Origin: Pseudomonas sp. A-RE-19
GTDB lineage: Bacteria > Pseudomonadota > Gammaproteobacteria > Pseudomonadales > Pseudomonadaceae
DNA length: 64,000 bases
Direction: 5' to 3'
NCBI RefSeq assembly: GCF_019956555.1
Contig: NZ_JAHBDQ010000004.1
Location: 1-64,000 of the forward strand
Shown: piece after piece, positions 36,272 to 45,767 of the stretch
Numbering within the stretch: position 1 is the stretch's first letter
Layout of the letters: each line of letters opens with the position of its first letter
Notes under the pieces: model-generated
Databases searched by the model: none
What the model was told of the DNA's origin: nothing
The model's input: only the letters and a program-made list of their open reading frames with translations
Program-made: the position numbers and the translations under genes

Positions 36272-37618
36272 TCAGGTCGCATCCGCATGGCTGACCATGC
36301 CCTTGATCACCACCGCCGTGGTTGCCAAGGCGGCCGGAATCACCAGCGCCGTCAGCACCTGTTCGAAGTTCCAGCCCAGGCCCAGCAGCGTTGCGCCCAT
36401 CCACGCACCGAGGATCGCGCCGAAGCGGCCAATTCCGAGCATCCATGACACACCGGTCGCTCGCCCTTGAGTCGGGTAAAACCGCGCCGCCAGGGACGGC
36501 ATCGCCGATTGCGCACCGTTGACGCACATCCCGGCCACCAGCACCAGGGTCGCCAGCAATGTGATGTTGCCCAGGCTCTGCCCTACCGCGTAGGCAAACA
36601 CCCCGGCCAGCAGGTAGAAAATGCCGATGACTTTGTGCGGATTGAACCGGTCCATCGCCCAGCCCACACCCACCGCGCTCAACACCCCACCGAACTGGAA
36701 CAGCGCACCAATGAACGCCGCCTGCTCCATGCTCGCGCCGCTGTCACGCATCAGCGTCGGCAGCCAACTGGTCAGCAAGTAAACGATCACCAGGCCCATG
36801 AAGTACGTCAGCCACAGCAACAGCGTGCCGGTGCTGTAAGTGCCGGAGAAGATCACCGCAAACACATTGCGCGCCTTCACGGTTTTCTGTTCCGGCACGC
36901 TGAAGCTCGAAGCCTGAGCCACCACCGCCGGGTCGATCGGCGCCAGGGTCTTGCGCACTTTGTCCGTACCGCGATTGCGCACCACCAGATAGCGGGCCGA
37001 CTCCGGCAACCAGAGCAGCAAGACGACCCCGAGAATCAACGGCAGAATTCCGCCGATCATCAACAGACTGTGCCAGCCGAAGGCCGGGATCAGTTTGGCC
37101 GAGATGAACCCGCCACCGGCCATGCCGAGGTTGAAGCCGCAAAACATGCTGGTCACCAGCAGGGATTTCTTGCGCTCCGGGGTGTATTCGGACAGCAGCG
37201 TGGTGGCGTTCGGCATGCCAGCACCCAGGCCCAGGCCGGTGAGAAAACGCAGTACCAGCAACTGATCGACGTTAGTGCTGTAGGCCGACGCCAGGCTGAA
37301 GGCGCCGAATAACAGCACCGCGCCGACCAGTACGACTTTTCGCCCGAAGCGGTCAGCCAATGGGCCGGAACCCAAGGCGCCGAAGACCATGCCAATCAGC
37401 GCCGCACTCATCACCGGGCCGAGACTGGCGCGATCGATGCCCCAGTCCTGGGACAGTGCCGGCGCAATAAAACCCATGGCCGCGGTGTCGAGGCCATCAA
37501 GGAAGACAATCAGGAAACACAGGATCACTACCCGCCATTGGTAGCGCGAAATGGGTTGAGCGTTGATGAAGGACTGCACGTCGAGGCAGTTTCCTACAGC
37601 AGACTGAGGCTGGTTCAT
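36272..37618 (-). CDS. pcaK: 4-hydroxybenzoate/protocatechuate MFS transporter
   Basis: The 448-aa protein is an aromatic acid:H+ symporter. LCFLIVFLDGLDTAAMGFIA holds the D-G-x-D motif of helix 1, GPLADRFGRKVVLVG is the loop 2-3 motif, and LPESARYLVVR is also typical. PcaK imports 4-hydroxybenzoate and protocatechuate and takes part in chemotaxis in P. putida. The start is the ATG at 37618; an in-frame TTG lies 18 bp upstream. PcaR-like boxes lie 250-290 bp upstream, next to the pcaR stop. Confidence 0.93.
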   Translation of the reverse strand: MNQPQSAVGNCLDVQSFINAQPISRYQWRVVILCFLIVFLDGLDTAAMGFIAPALSQDWGIDRASLGPVMSAALIGMVFGALGSGPLADRFGRKVVLVGAVLLFGAFSLASAYSTNVDQLLVLRFLTGLGLGAGMPNATTLLSEYTPERKKSLLVTSMFCGFNLGMAGGGFISAKLIPAFGWHSLLMIGGILPLILGVVLLLWLPESARYLVVRNRGTDKVRKTLAPIDPAVVAQASSFSVPEQKTVKARNVFAVIFSGTYSTGTLLLWLTYFMGLVIVYLLTSWLPTLMRDSGASMEQAAFIGALFQFGGVLSAVGVGWAMDRFNPHKVIGIFYLLAGVFAYAVGQSLGNITLLATLVLVAGMCVNGAQSAMPSLAARFYPTQGRATGVSWMLGIGRFGAILGAWMGATLLGLGWNFEQVLTALVIPAALATTAVVIKGMVSHADAT

Positions 37619-37870
37619 TATTTTTATTCCACGCAAAGAACGCAGTCGAACAGGTGTCAGCCAGGGCTGACGCTGTTACCAGAAAAGGAGGTCGGGATCA
37701 GGCGATCCGGTTTCGGCAAATGAACCGGTGGGAACAGCGGCAGTCGGGAAACGTGCGCATGGGGAAGGCCTCTTCTCATTATTATTGGGGTCGTCGTCCG
37801 GCGACTGACTGAAGGCCAGCAGCGCCGGATGACGCTGCCGCGACATTAATGAGCCAAGGGAAAGAGCGTC

Positions 37871-37905
37871 AATTCGATAAGCGCAACTCTGTGCGTTTAT
37901 CGAAC
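37871..37905. promoter_or_regulatory. PcaR-like operator in front of pcaK
   Basis: On the minus strand GTTCGATAAACGCAC (37891-37905) matches the remembered PcaR element with one difference, followed by GTTGCGCTTATCGAATT (37871-37887) in inverted orientation. The site begins three bases after the pcaR stop codon. Confidence 0.75.
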
Positions 37906-37908
37906 AGC

Positions 37909-38751
37909 TTAGGCAAAGAGTTGTGCGCTCAGGTCACGACTGGCGCTTAGCAGACCGGGCAGGAAACGTTGCTCCAGTTCGCTACGGCTAACCCGGCCGG
38001 CGTGGGTGCTGACGTTTAACGCCGCCACCACTTGCCCGGAAGCGTCGTACACCGGAACGGCAATCGAACGCAGGCCCTGCTCCAGTTCCTGATCAACGAT
38101 GCACCAGCCCTGTTGCCGTACCTCTTGCAGGCATTCGAGCAACGCCTCGGGGGTATGCAAGGTGCGACTGGTCTTGGCTTGCAGTTCTGCATGATCGAGG
38201 TATTCGCGCAGGGACGTGTCGTCCAGCGCGGCGAGAAGAATCCTGCCCATGGACGTGCAATAGGCCGGCAGCCGTCCACCCACCGAGAGGTCGACGGAAA
38301 TCAGCCGCTGGGTGGTGGCCGACCGCGCGATATACAAAATGTCATCGCCTTCCAGCGTGGCCATGTTGCAGGCCTCGTGCAGTTGCTCGCTCATGCGGTC
38401 CAGGTACGGCTGGGCAGAAACCGCCAATGGCGTCGACGACAAATAGGCATGGCCCAGGGTCAATACTTTGGGCAGCAGCGAATAGGTGCGTCCGTCAGTA
38501 GTGGCGTAGCCGAGCTTGATCAGGGTGTGCAGGCAACGTCGCACGGCGGCGCGGGGAATTTCCGTGCGGTGGCTGATCTGCGCAATGGTCAAGTGCCGCT
38601 TGCGTTCCTGGAATGCTTGCACCACAGCCAGACCACGGGCCAGGGAGGTCATGAAATCCGGGTCACCGGTCAGGGCCTGGATTCGCTTCGCTGGCGAGGC
38701 GACGATCGGCGGCGCCACTGAAGCGAAGGAATTGCGCATTTGATCGTTCAT
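37909..38751 (-). CDS. pcaR: IclR-family regulator of the pca genes
   Basis: The 280-aa protein has an N-terminal helix-turn-helix (LTIAQISHRTEIPRAAVRRC) and an IclR effector domain (GRLPAYCTSMGRILLAALDD). PcaR activates pca genes with beta-ketoadipate as inducer and controls its own gene. The start MNDQMRNSF is chosen because upstream in-frame residues look non-coding; MRNSF 12 bp later is the alternative. GATAATCGC-type boxes lie 80-110 bp upstream. Confidence 0.93.
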   Translation of the reverse strand: MNDQMRNSFASVAPPIVASPAKRIQALTGDPDFMTSLARGLAVVQAFQERKRHLTIAQISHRTEIPRAAVRRCLHTLIKLGYATTDGRTYSLLPKVLTLGHAYLSSTPLAVSAQPYLDRMSEQLHEACNMATLEGDDILYIARSATTQRLISVDLSVGGRLPAYCTSMGRILLAALDDTSLREYLDHAELQAKTSRTLHTPEALLECLQEVRQQGWCIVDQELEQGLRSIAVPVYDASGQVVAALNVSTHAGRVSRSELEQRFLPGLLSASRDLSAQLFA

Positions 38752-38830
38752 ATCAGGTTTCCTACACGGATCAGCGACTATTACAAGCGGCTCCCGGTCC
38801 GGCACACAAGCCACCGCCTGCCAGGAATGG

Positions 38831-38860
38831 GCGATTATCGAACGCTGGGCCGATAATCGC
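38831..38860. promoter_or_regulatory. PcaR-like operator in front of pcaR
   Basis: GCGATTATCGAAC (38831-38843) is the exact complement of GTTCGATAATCGC, and CGATAATCGC repeats at 38851-38860. The pair suggests autoregulation. Confidence 0.75.
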
Positions 38861-39400
38861 AATCGGTGCCGCCTACAATGAGCTCATTCCCTATCATAAG
38901 GTTGTTACTTTCGGTCAGTGACATACAGGGGTCGATGTATTAATTTGTTCGACTTAATGACGCCAGAAAGTCACCGTTGCAAATGGCGTCACCCGTACTG
39001 TAGTTACCGATAAAGTTGCGATTAACAAATCCATCACGTATCAGAAACTACTTTTAACGTACAAGAGATAGTGTTCTTTGGATCGACCGCTATAATGCAT
39101 CTCATGGCGACCGGTTTTTTACATCCCGATTCCGCCAGCCGGCAGCGCAATATCCATTGCCGCTGTCCGCAGCAAGCGCCTGACGCTCATTTCATATGCT
39201 CCGCCAACGCGCTCGCTGAAACAGGAGACTGATGCTGCGTCAGCTGTTTTTCTCTGGTGCCGTGGCCGCCTGCAACATGGAAGTATTGATTGCGCCGTGG
39301 GAACGATGCCGTGTCAGGCACTGTCCCTTCGATGAGCGTGGTCGATAAATCGATGCAGCGCGTTTCACCAGAATTTATCTCAACTCAATCAGGTAGCACT
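38861..39400. other. Intergenic region with a promoter-like site and a possible small gene
   Basis: TATAAT at 39091-39096 is a strong -10 with no clear -35. Downstream, 39232-39348 encodes a 38-aa frame (MLRQLFFSGAVAACNMEVLI then 18 more residues) preceded by ACAGGAGACTG, a good ribosome site. A 42-codon frame from 39104 ends where the 38-aa frame begins. None resembles a known protein. This could be the leader of the following 66-aa gene, or an unrecognised small RNA. Confidence 0.35.
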
Positions 39401-39601
39401 GTGACGAAAGACGAACTGCGCGCGGAACTTGAGCGCCAGGAACAACGTTACAAGGAAGTTTACGGCGGGGAAGTCACCACCTACGCCGCTCAGCCCGAAC
39501 CCGAACGCAAACCCTGGCGTAAACGCGCCACCGTTCAGGACCAGGCCTTCACCCAGGAACTGCAGAAGATGGAAAAGGAACTCAAAGCCGAAGAGCCATG
39601 A
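39401..39601 (+). CDS. Small conserved Pseudomonas protein of unknown function, 66 aa
   Basis: Reading from a GTG at 39401 gives [20 protein letters not shown], a charged helix, then [20 protein letters not shown] and a Lys/Glu-rich end. AGG lies 7-10 bases before the GTG. The longer in-frame start at 39290 would add residues with no helix or signal character. I recognise the sequence type as a small hypothetical common in Pseudomonas genomes, but no function is known. Confidence 0.65.
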   Translation: MTKDELRAELERQEQRYKEVYGGEVTTYAAQPEPERKPWRKRATVQDQAFTQELQKMEKELKAEEP

Positions 39602-39978
39602 CCACCTCGGCCTGAATCTTTTCAAGAGACTGCGTCCGCACCCGTTAAAAGCGGGTTGTGTCGATGTTGCTTTTCGCGCCCGCCACCAGCGGGCAGCGGA
39701 CATCTCATCTATGAATGAGATGAAATGGTTCCTGTCCGGCCCTCATCTCTGATACTTCCCACAAGCGTTCAAGCCTCTCGACTCAACGGGAGAAACCCTT
39801 GTGGCTGCTGCCTTTCCACACGAATTCAATGACTTGTAAAACCCTGAAAAAGACTGCGCCTCAGGGGATGGTCACAAATAAATTCGTTGAAGAATGTAAC
39901 CGATGAGCAGCAAGTGCATCGATTAGCAGTCTTTTCTGGCATAATCGCGCCCCCTTATGACCGGGTCAGAAAACCTTC
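39602..39978. other. Leader region of the pit gene
   Basis: Contains an 8-bp inverted repeat CATCTCAT/ATGAGATG (39701-39722) and a CATAAT (near 39941) as a possible -10, with no matching -35. No gene seen. Confidence 0.3.
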
Positions 39979-41454
39979 ATGATCGATTTATTCAGCGGAC
40001 TGGATGCTTGGGTGCTTGTGAGCCTCTTGCTCGCCCTGGCCTTTGTCCTCGCCTTCGAGTTCATCAACGGCTTTCATGACACCGCTAACGCGGTTGCCAC
40101 TGTTATCTACACCAAAGCCATGCCGCCTCATCTGGCGGTGTTCTTTTCCGGTGTGTTCAACTTCCTCGGCGTGCTGCTGGGCGGTGTAGGCGTGGCGTAT
40201 GCCATCGTTCACCTGCTGCCGGTAGAACTGCTGATCAATGTGAATACCGGTCACGGACTGGCCATGGTGTTTTCGTTGCTCGCCGCCGCCATCACCTGGA
40301 ACCTGGGCACCTGGTACTTCGGTATCCCCGCCTCCAGCTCCCACACGCTGATCGGTTCGATCCTCGGTGTCGGTCTGGCCAACGCCTTGATCAACGATAT
40401 TCCGTTGGCCGACGGCGTTAACTGGCAGAAGGCGATCGATATCGGTGCGTCCCTGGTGTTCTCGCCGATGGCCGGGTTCCTGGTCGCTGCCCTGGTGCTG
40501 ATCGGCCTTAAATGGTGGCGTCCGCTGTCCAAGATGCACAAGACACCGGAACAGCGCCGCAAGATCGACGACAAGAAACACCCGCCGTTCTGGAACCGTC
40601 TGGTGCTGGTGATTTCGGCGATGGCAGTCAGCTTCGTGCACGGCTCCAATGACGGCCAGAAAGGTATCGGCCTGATCATGCTGGTGCTGATCGGTATCGT
40701 GCCGGCGCAGTTCGTACTCGACCTGGGCAGCACGACTTACCAGATCGAGCGGACTCGCGACGCGACCCTGCACCTGAGCCAGTTCTACAAGCGCAATGCC
40801 GATACGCTGGGTGAATTCCTGGCCTTGGGCAAAAGCGTGGAAGGCGATCTGCCGGAAAAATTCCGTTGCAACCCGCAACAGACCGAACCGACCATCGCCG
40901 CCCTGCTGGACACCCTCAAGGGCGTAGCCGACTACCACTCGCTGCCGTCGGAAAGCCGCATCGAAGTGCGTCGTTACCTGCTCTGCCTGGACGACACGGC
41001 GAAGAAAGTCAGCAAGTTGCCTGGCCTCGCAGCCCGTGAAAAGGCTGACCTGGACAAACTGCGCAAGGACCTGACCACGACTACCGAATACGCCCCGTTC
41101 TGGGTGATTCTGGCGGTCGCACTGGCACTGGGCCTGGGTACCATGGTTGGCTGGAAACGCGTGGTACTGACCATCGGCGAGAAAATCGGCAAGCAGGGCA
41201 TGACCTACGCCCAAGGCATGTCGGCGCAGATCACCACCGCGTGCATGATCGGCCTGGCCAACATCTTCAGCCTGCCCGTCTCCACTACCCACGTCCTGTC
41301 TTCAGGCGTGGCCGGCACCATGGTCGCCAACAAAAGCGGCCTGCAAGGCGGCACCGTCAGAAACATCCTGCTGGCTTGGATCCTGACCCTGCCAGCCACC
41401 GTGGCCCTGTCGGCTGGCCTGTTCTGGCTGGCATCCAAGGCACTGGGTAGCTGA
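39979..41454 (+). CDS. pit: Low-affinity inorganic phosphate transporter Pit
   Basis: The 491-aa protein is a PiT-family permease. FEFINGFHDTANAVATVIY near the start and VSFVHGSNDGQKGIGL in the middle are the two repeats around the phosphate site. SSSHTLIGSILGVGLAN and SLPVSTTHVLSSGVAGTM contain the SSSH/STTH signatures. A soluble loop of about 130 residues (ERTRDATLHLSQFYKRNA onward) separates the later helices. It imports phosphate with protons. A terminator follows 14 bp after the stop. Confidence 0.93.
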   Translation: MIDLFSGLDAWVLVSLLLALAFVLAFEFINGFHDTANAVATVIYTKAMPPHLAVFFSGVFNFLGVLLGGVGVAYAIVHLLPVELLINVNTGHGLAMVFSLLAAAITWNLGTWYFGIPASSSHTLIGSILGVGLANALINDIPLADGVNWQKAIDIGASLVFSPMAGFLVAALVLIGLKWWRPLSKMHKTPEQRRKIDDKKHPPFWNRLVLVISAMAVSFVHGSNDGQKGIGLIMLVLIGIVPAQFVLDLGSTTYQIERTRDATLHLSQFYKRNADTLGEFLALGKSVEGDLPEKFRCNPQQTEPTIAALLDTLKGVADYHSLPSESRIEVRRYLLCLDDTAKKVSKLPGLAAREKADLDKLRKDLTTTTEYAPFWVILAVALALGLGTMVGWKRVVLTIGEKIGKQGMTYAQGMSAQITTACMIGLANIFSLPVSTTHVLSSGVAGTMVANKSGLQGGTVRNILLAWILTLPATVALSAGLFWLASKALGS

Positions 41455-41467
41455 TACACCGCTACTG

Positions 41468-41503
41468 AAAAAGGCGCGTTCCGTGAGGTTCGCGCCTTTT
41501 TTA
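41468..41503 (+). terminator. Rho-independent terminator of pit
   Basis: AAAAAGGCGCG / CGCGCCTTTTTT stem with a short loop and a T-run. Confidence 0.9.
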
Positions 41504-41566
41504 TTGCAATTTTCGCCACACCCGCTCCCACAGTTGGTCTATCTATTCCAATAGAAAACGGCAGGC

Positions 41567-41592
41567 AAAAAAAAGGGCGACCGAAGTCGCCC
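41567..41592 (-). terminator. Rho-independent terminator of the 38-aa membrane protein gene
   Basis: On the minus strand GGGCGACTTCGGTCGCCC is a 7-bp stem with a TTCG tetraloop followed by eight T. It lies 35 bp after the stop codon at 41628. Confidence 0.88.
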
Positions 41593-41627
41593 AAAATGCC
41601 TTGCGTGCTCATTACATCCAGAAGGAT

Positions 41628-41744
41628 CTACGGCTTTCTACGCTTATGCGCATCCTTCCAGATAAAAAATCCAAACCCTGCAAAAAACAGAACCATGAGG
41701 CCGACGGTCAGCACTCCGGCGATCACCACGTTGTCGAAAAACAT
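41628..41744 (-). CDS. 38-aa single-pass membrane protein
   Basis: MFFDNVVIAGVLTVGLMVLF continues FAGFGFFIWKDAHKRRKP: one hydrophobic segment then a basic tail, predicting an inner-membrane protein with its C-terminus in the cytoplasm. AGGAGG lies 7 bases before the ATG and an intrinsic terminator lies 35 bp past the stop, so it is a complete small gene in its own transcription unit. It resembles small cytochrome-oxidase or CcoQ-like proteins in form only; function unknown. Confidence 0.75.
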   Translation of the reverse strand: MFFDNVVIAGVLTVGLMVLFFAGFGFFIWKDAHKRRKP

Positions 41745-41888
41745 GATTAGCCTCCTGCACTTGCCCTGTTGCGATGGGGCTAAGTTAACCAATCAGGCAG
41801 GAGAGAAAATTGACCGGGATCAATACCGCCCGAGACAGGGCGTAAAGGAAGGGAAATAACTGACCTGCATCAACTGATGCAGGGTGTT

Positions 41889-42050
41889 TCAACGCTTTTT
41901 CGGTTTGTTCTTCGGCTTTTTCTTCACTTTGCCCAACGGCATCGCCTGTTCGAATGCCTGACGAACTTCGTTCAGGCGCTTTTCATTCAGGTCATGAACC
42001 CGCTTGGCGCGTTCGGCGTTGAGGTCGATCAGCTTGTCGTCTTGGCTCAT
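41889..42050 (-). CDS. Small basic protein of unknown function, 53 aa
   Basis: The product begins MSQDDKLIDLNAERAKRVHD, a charged helix with NEKRLNEVRQAFEQ, and ends in a Lys/Pro-rich tail (KVKKKPKNKPKKR). Reading from upstream starts gives a long non-matching N-terminus, so the ATG at 42050 is taken. No clear Shine-Dalgarno is seen. The tail suggests nucleic acid or membrane binding, unproven. I recall similar short hypotheticals in Pseudomonas. Confidence 0.6.
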   Translation of the reverse strand: MSQDDKLIDLNAERAKRVHDLNEKRLNEVRQAFEQAMPLGKVKKKPKNKPKKR

Positions 42051-42154
42051 GGCGTTCAGTGCATCGTATGAAATGAAATTCAACTGCCCAATCGCTTGGC
42101 AGGATTGCGTCAATAATGCGGTCTGGCGCGGGCGCTGACCAGTGATCCGACACT

Positions 42155-42496
42155 TCATATCTCGATATCGACCCACAACCCCTGACGCGGCTCGCCTTCA
42201 ATCAGCGGCGCTACCGGTACAGTGTTGTCAGCGTTGAGCTCATTGCCCGGAATCGCCAGGTGTTCTTCAGGATCCTCATCGGCTTCACGGCGACGCCGTT
42301 GCTGCTCCTGCTTGCGGCGCTGTTCCTCGCGCAGCTGCAGGCCCGCCTCTTCCGGGTCGCGCTTTTGCAGGTCGATGGTGCTTTCGCTGGAGCTTTCCTG
42401 CGCCGGCACCACAGGCGGAATATCCGGGCGCTGGCGGATCGGATCCTGCTGTGAAGTGATCGGTACGGCGCTCAAGGGGAGCATCGGTGGCAGCAT
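42155..42496 (-). CDS. Proline- and charge-rich protein of unknown function, 113 aa
   Basis: The protein begins MLPPMLPLSAVPITSQQDPI, then a Ser/Glu-rich stretch, then a highly charged helix (REEQRRKQEQQRRRREADED, probably coiled coil) and a C-terminus GEPRQGLWVDIEI. No enzyme motif is visible. Similar Pseudomonas proteins are sometimes labelled aspartate-semialdehyde dehydrogenase, which this composition does not support. It is the first of two minus-strand small genes here and is divergent from rapA. Confidence 0.7.
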   Translation of the reverse strand: MLPPMLPLSAVPITSQQDPIRQRPDIPPVVPAQESSSESTIDLQKRDPEEAGLQLREEQRRKQEQQRRRREADEDPEEHLAIPGNELNADNTVPVAPLIEGEPRQGLWVDIEI

Positions 42497-42580
42497 ATTA
42501 TTAGTCTCCTGTCAGCAGGCTGTCGGCTGCGGGGATGGCGACTTGAGCCATCGGTCGCAAACTTGTGGTCCGCCTGGCAG

Positions 42581-42616
42581 CGCAGGAGCTGGCGCAGCCT
42601 GCGATCTTTTGATCTT
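42581..42616. repeat. Single REP upstream of rapA, family A
   Basis: GCAGGAGCTGGCGCAGCCTG followed by CGATCTTTTGATCTT, a diverged single family-A copy. Confidence 0.75.
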
Positions 42617-42725
42617 CATCTCCCGAAAAGTTCGCATCCTCCATCACCGCGCGCATGTAATCCTTTGGTCCTGAAGGCTCATTCCGTTAAGATAGCCCGC
42701 TTTTTCAAGGTGGGAGTCAGGCAGC

Positions 42726-45572
42726 ATGGCGCAGCAGTATCAACCGGGGCAACGCTGGATCAGTGACAGCGAAGCCGAGCTGGGTTTGGGCACCGTTCTG
42801 GCACAGGACGGCCGCTTGTTGACCGTGCTCTATCCGGCCACTGGCGACACTCGCCAGTACGCGCTACGGAATGCGCCCCTCACCCGCGTGCGGTTTTCGC
42901 CGGGTGACAGCATCACTCACTTCGAAGGCTGGAAACTGACCGTACAAGAAGTCGACGATGTCGACGGCCTGCTGGTCTACCACGGCCTCAACGCGCAGAA
43001 CGAAGTGGTCACCCTGCCGGAAACCCAACTGTCGAACTTCATTCAGTTCCGTCTGGCCAGCGACCGTTTGTTCGCCGGCCAGATCGATCCGCTGGCCTGG
43101 TTCTCCCTGCGTTATCACACCCTGGAACACACCAGCCGCCAATTGCAGTCCTCCCTTTGGGGCTTGGGCGGCGTGCGGGCGCAACCGATCGCGCACCAAC
43201 TGCACATTGCCCGTGAAGTGGCCGACCGCATCGCACCGCGCGTTCTGCTGGCGGACGAAGTGGGCCTGGGCAAGACCATCGAAGCCGGTCTGGTGATCCA
43301 TCGCCAACTGCTTTCGGGCCGCGCCAACCGCGTGTTGATCCTGGTGCCGGAAAACCTCCAGCACCAATGGCTGGTAGAGATGCGCCGCCGCTTCAACCTG
43401 CAAGTCGCGCTGTTCGACGAAGAACGCTTCATCGAAAGCGATGCCGCCAACCCGTTCGAAGACACCCAGCTTGCATTGGTTGCGCTCGAATGGCTGGTGG
43501 ACGACGAAAAAGCCCAGGACGCACTGTTCGCCGCCGGCTGGGATTTGCTGGTGGTCGACGAAGCGCACCACCTGGTGTGGCACGAAGATCAGGTCAGCCC
43601 TGAATACTCCCTGGTGGAACAACTGGCCGAAGTCATTCCCGGCGTATTGCTGCTGACCGCGACCCCGGAACAACTCGGTCAGGACAGCCACTTCGCCCGT
43701 CTGCGCCTGCTCGACCCGAACCGTTTCCATGACCTGCACGCCTTCCGCGCCGAGAGCGAAAACTATCGCCCGGTGGCCGAAGCCGTTCAGGAGCTGCTGG
43801 ACAAAGGGCGCCTGTCGCCTGAAGCACACAAGACCATTCACGGTTTCCTCGGGAATGAAGGCGAAGCGCTGCTGACCGCCGTCAACGATGGCGACACCGA
43901 AGCCAGCGCCCGTCTGGTGCGCGAACTGCTGGACCGCCACGGCACCGGCCGCGTGCTGTTCCGTAACACCCGCGCCGCCGTGCAGGGTTTCCCGGAGCGC
44001 AAGCTGCACCCGTACCCGCTGCCGTGCCCGGCCGAATACCTCGAACTGCCATTGGGCGATCACGCCGAGCTGTACCCGGAAGTCAGCTTCCAGGCCCAGC
44101 CGGACGCCAATGAAGAAGAGCGTTGGTGGAAATTCGACCCGCGTGTCGAGTGGCTGATCGACACCCTGAAAATGCTCAAGCGCACCAAAGTGCTGGTGAT
44201 CTGCGCCCACGCCGAAACCGCCATGGACCTGGAAGATGCCCTGCGCGTACGTTCCGGCATTCCGGCCACGGTCTTCCACGAAGGCATGAACATTCTCGAG
44301 CGTGACCGCGCCGCCGCCTATTTCGCCGACGAAGAATTCGGCGCTCAGGTGCTGATCTGCTCGGAAATCGGCAGTGAAGGTCGCAACTTCCAGTTCTCGC
44401 ACCATCTGGTGCTGTTCGATCTGCCGTCGCACCCGGACCTGCTGGAGCAACGCATCGGTCGTCTGGACCGGATCGGTCAGAAGCACATCATCGAACTGCA
44501 CGTACCGTACCTGGAAACCAGCCCGCAAGAACGGCTGTTCCAGTGGTACCACGAAGCGCTGAACGCGTTCCTCAATACCTGCCCGACCGGCAACGCCTTG
44601 CAGCATCAGTTCGGCCCACGCCTGCTGCCGCTGCTGGAAAACGCCGATGACGGCGAGTGGCAAGCGCTGATCGACGAGGCCCGCGCCGAGCGTGAACGTC
44701 TGGAAGCCGAGCTGCACACCGGCCGTGACCGCTTGCTGGAGCTCAACTCCGGCGGCGCCGGCGAAGGTGATGCACTGGTCGAGGACATCCTCGAACAAGA
44801 CGATCAGTTCGCCCTGCCGATCTACATGGAAACCCTGTTCGACGCGTTCGGCATCGACAGCGAAGACCACTCGGAAAACGCGCTGATCCTCAAGCCAAGC
44901 GAAAAAATGCTCGACGCCAGCTTCCCGCTGGGCGACGACGAAGGCGTGACCATCACCTACGACCGCAACCAGGCGTTGTCTCGCGAAGACATGCAGTTCA
45001 TCACCTGGGAACACCCGATGGTTCAGGGTGGCATGGACCTGGTCTTGTCCGGTTCGATGGGCAACACCGCCGTGGCACTGATCAAGAACAAGGCGCTGAA
45101 ACCGGGCACCGTGTTGCTGGAACTGCTCTACGTCAGCGAAGTGGTTGCCCCGCGTTCGCTGCAACTGGGCCGCTACCTGCCGCCGGCCGCCTTGCGTTGC
45201 CTGCTCGACGCCAACGGCAACGACCTGTCGACCCGGGTGTCGTTCGAAACCCTGAACGATCAACTGGAAAGCGTGCCTCGCGCCAGCGCCAACAAGTTCA
45301 TCCAGGCCCAGCGCGACCAGCTGACGCCACGGATCAACGCCGGCGAAGAGAAAATCACCCCGCGTCACGCCGAGCGCGTGGCCGAGGCGCAACGTCGCCT
45401 GGCGGCGGATACCGACGAAGAGCTGGCACGCCTGACCGCCTTGCAAGCGGTGAACCCGACCGTGCGCGACAGCGAACTGGTTGCCCTGCGCAAACAACGC
45501 GAGCAAGGCCTGGCCATGCTCGACAAGGCCGCGCTGCGACTGGAAGCGATTCGGGTGTTGGTGGCGGGTTAA
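42726..45572 (+). CDS. rapA: RNA polymerase-associated ATP-dependent helicase RapA
   Basis: The 948-aa protein has Tudor-like N-terminal barrels ([20 protein letters not shown]), then the Swi2/Snf2 ATPase: [17 protein letters not shown] (Walker A), [13 protein letters not shown] (Walker B/DEAH), LLTATPEQ and, in the second lobe, [20 protein letters not shown] and [10 protein letters not shown]. The C-terminal part is specific to RapA. RapA binds RNA polymerase and helps recycling after transcription. A terminator follows the stop. Confidence 0.95.
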   Translation: MAQQYQPGQRWISDSEAELGLGTVLAQDGRLLTVLYPATGDTRQYALRNAPLTRVRFSPGDSITHFEGWKLTVQEVDDVDGLLVYHGLNAQNEVVTLPETQLSNFIQFRLASDRLFAGQIDPLAWFSLRYHTLEHTSRQLQSSLWGLGGVRAQPIAHQLHIAREVADRIAPRVLLADEVGLGKTIEAGLVIHRQLLSGRANRVLILVPENLQHQWLVEMRRRFNLQVALFDEERFIESDAANPFEDTQLALVALEWLVDDEKAQDALFAAGWDLLVVDEAHHLVWHEDQVSPEYSLVEQLAEVIPGVLLLTATPEQLGQDSHFARLRLLDPNRFHDLHAFRAESENYRPVAEAVQELLDKGRLSPEAHKTIHGFLGNEGEALLTAVNDGDTEASARLVRELLDRHGTGRVLFRNTRAAVQGFPERKLHPYPLPCPAEYLELPLGDHAELYPEVSFQAQPDANEEERWWKFDPRVEWLIDTLKMLKRTKVLVICAHAETAMDLEDALRVRSGIPATVFHEGMNILERDRAAAYFADEEFGAQVLICSEIGSEGRNFQFSHHLVLFDLPSHPDLLEQRIGRLDRIGQKHIIELHVPYLETSPQERLFQWYHEALNAFLNTCPTGNALQHQFGPRLLPLLENADDGEWQALIDEARAERERLEAELHTGRDRLLELNSGGAGEGDALVEDILEQDDQFALPIYMETLFDAFGIDSEDHSENALILKPSEKMLDASFPLGDDEGVTITYDRNQALSREDMQFITWEHPMVQGGMDLVLSGSMGNTAVALIKNKALKPGTVLLELLYVSEVVAPRSLQLGRYLPPAALRCLLDANGNDLSTRVSFETLNDQLESVPRASANKFIQAQRDQLTPRINAGEEKITPRHAERVAEAQRRLAADTDEELARLTALQAVNPTVRDSELVALRKQREQGLAMLDKAALRLEAIRVLVAG

Positions 45573-45600
45573 GTCCCTCTGCTTCACCACTAAAAAAGAA

Positions 45601-45626
45601 GGCCCGCAGTGATGCGGGCCTTTTTG
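45601..45626 (+). terminator. Rho-independent terminator of rapA
   Basis: GGCCCGCA / TGCGGGCC stem with loop GTGA and T-run after; an A-run precedes. Confidence 0.9.
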
Positions 45627-45660
45627 CTTTCTGAAGATTGGCAGTGAAACAACGGACGCC

Positions 45661-45767
45661 AAGATCGCAGCCTTCGGCAGCTCCTACATTGTCCGCGTAC
45701 GACCGCGATTTCGTTGGATACATGCAACCCCGGTAGGAGCTGCCGAAGGCTGCGATCTTTTGATCTT
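45661..45767. repeat. REP pair (REPIN), family A
   Basis: Inverted GTAGGAGCTGCCGAAGGCTG-type copies. The right copy reaches into the stop codon of the next minus-strand gene. Confidence 0.9.

Noticed and set aside
42155..42496. Aspartate-semialdehyde dehydrogenase
   Set aside because: The 113-aa protein is low-complexity and charged, with no Rossmann or catalytic motif.
42864..45662. 932-codon minus-strand frame opposite rapA
   Set aside because: Antisense to a clear Swi2/Snf2 protein; typical mirror frame of GC-rich coding DNA.
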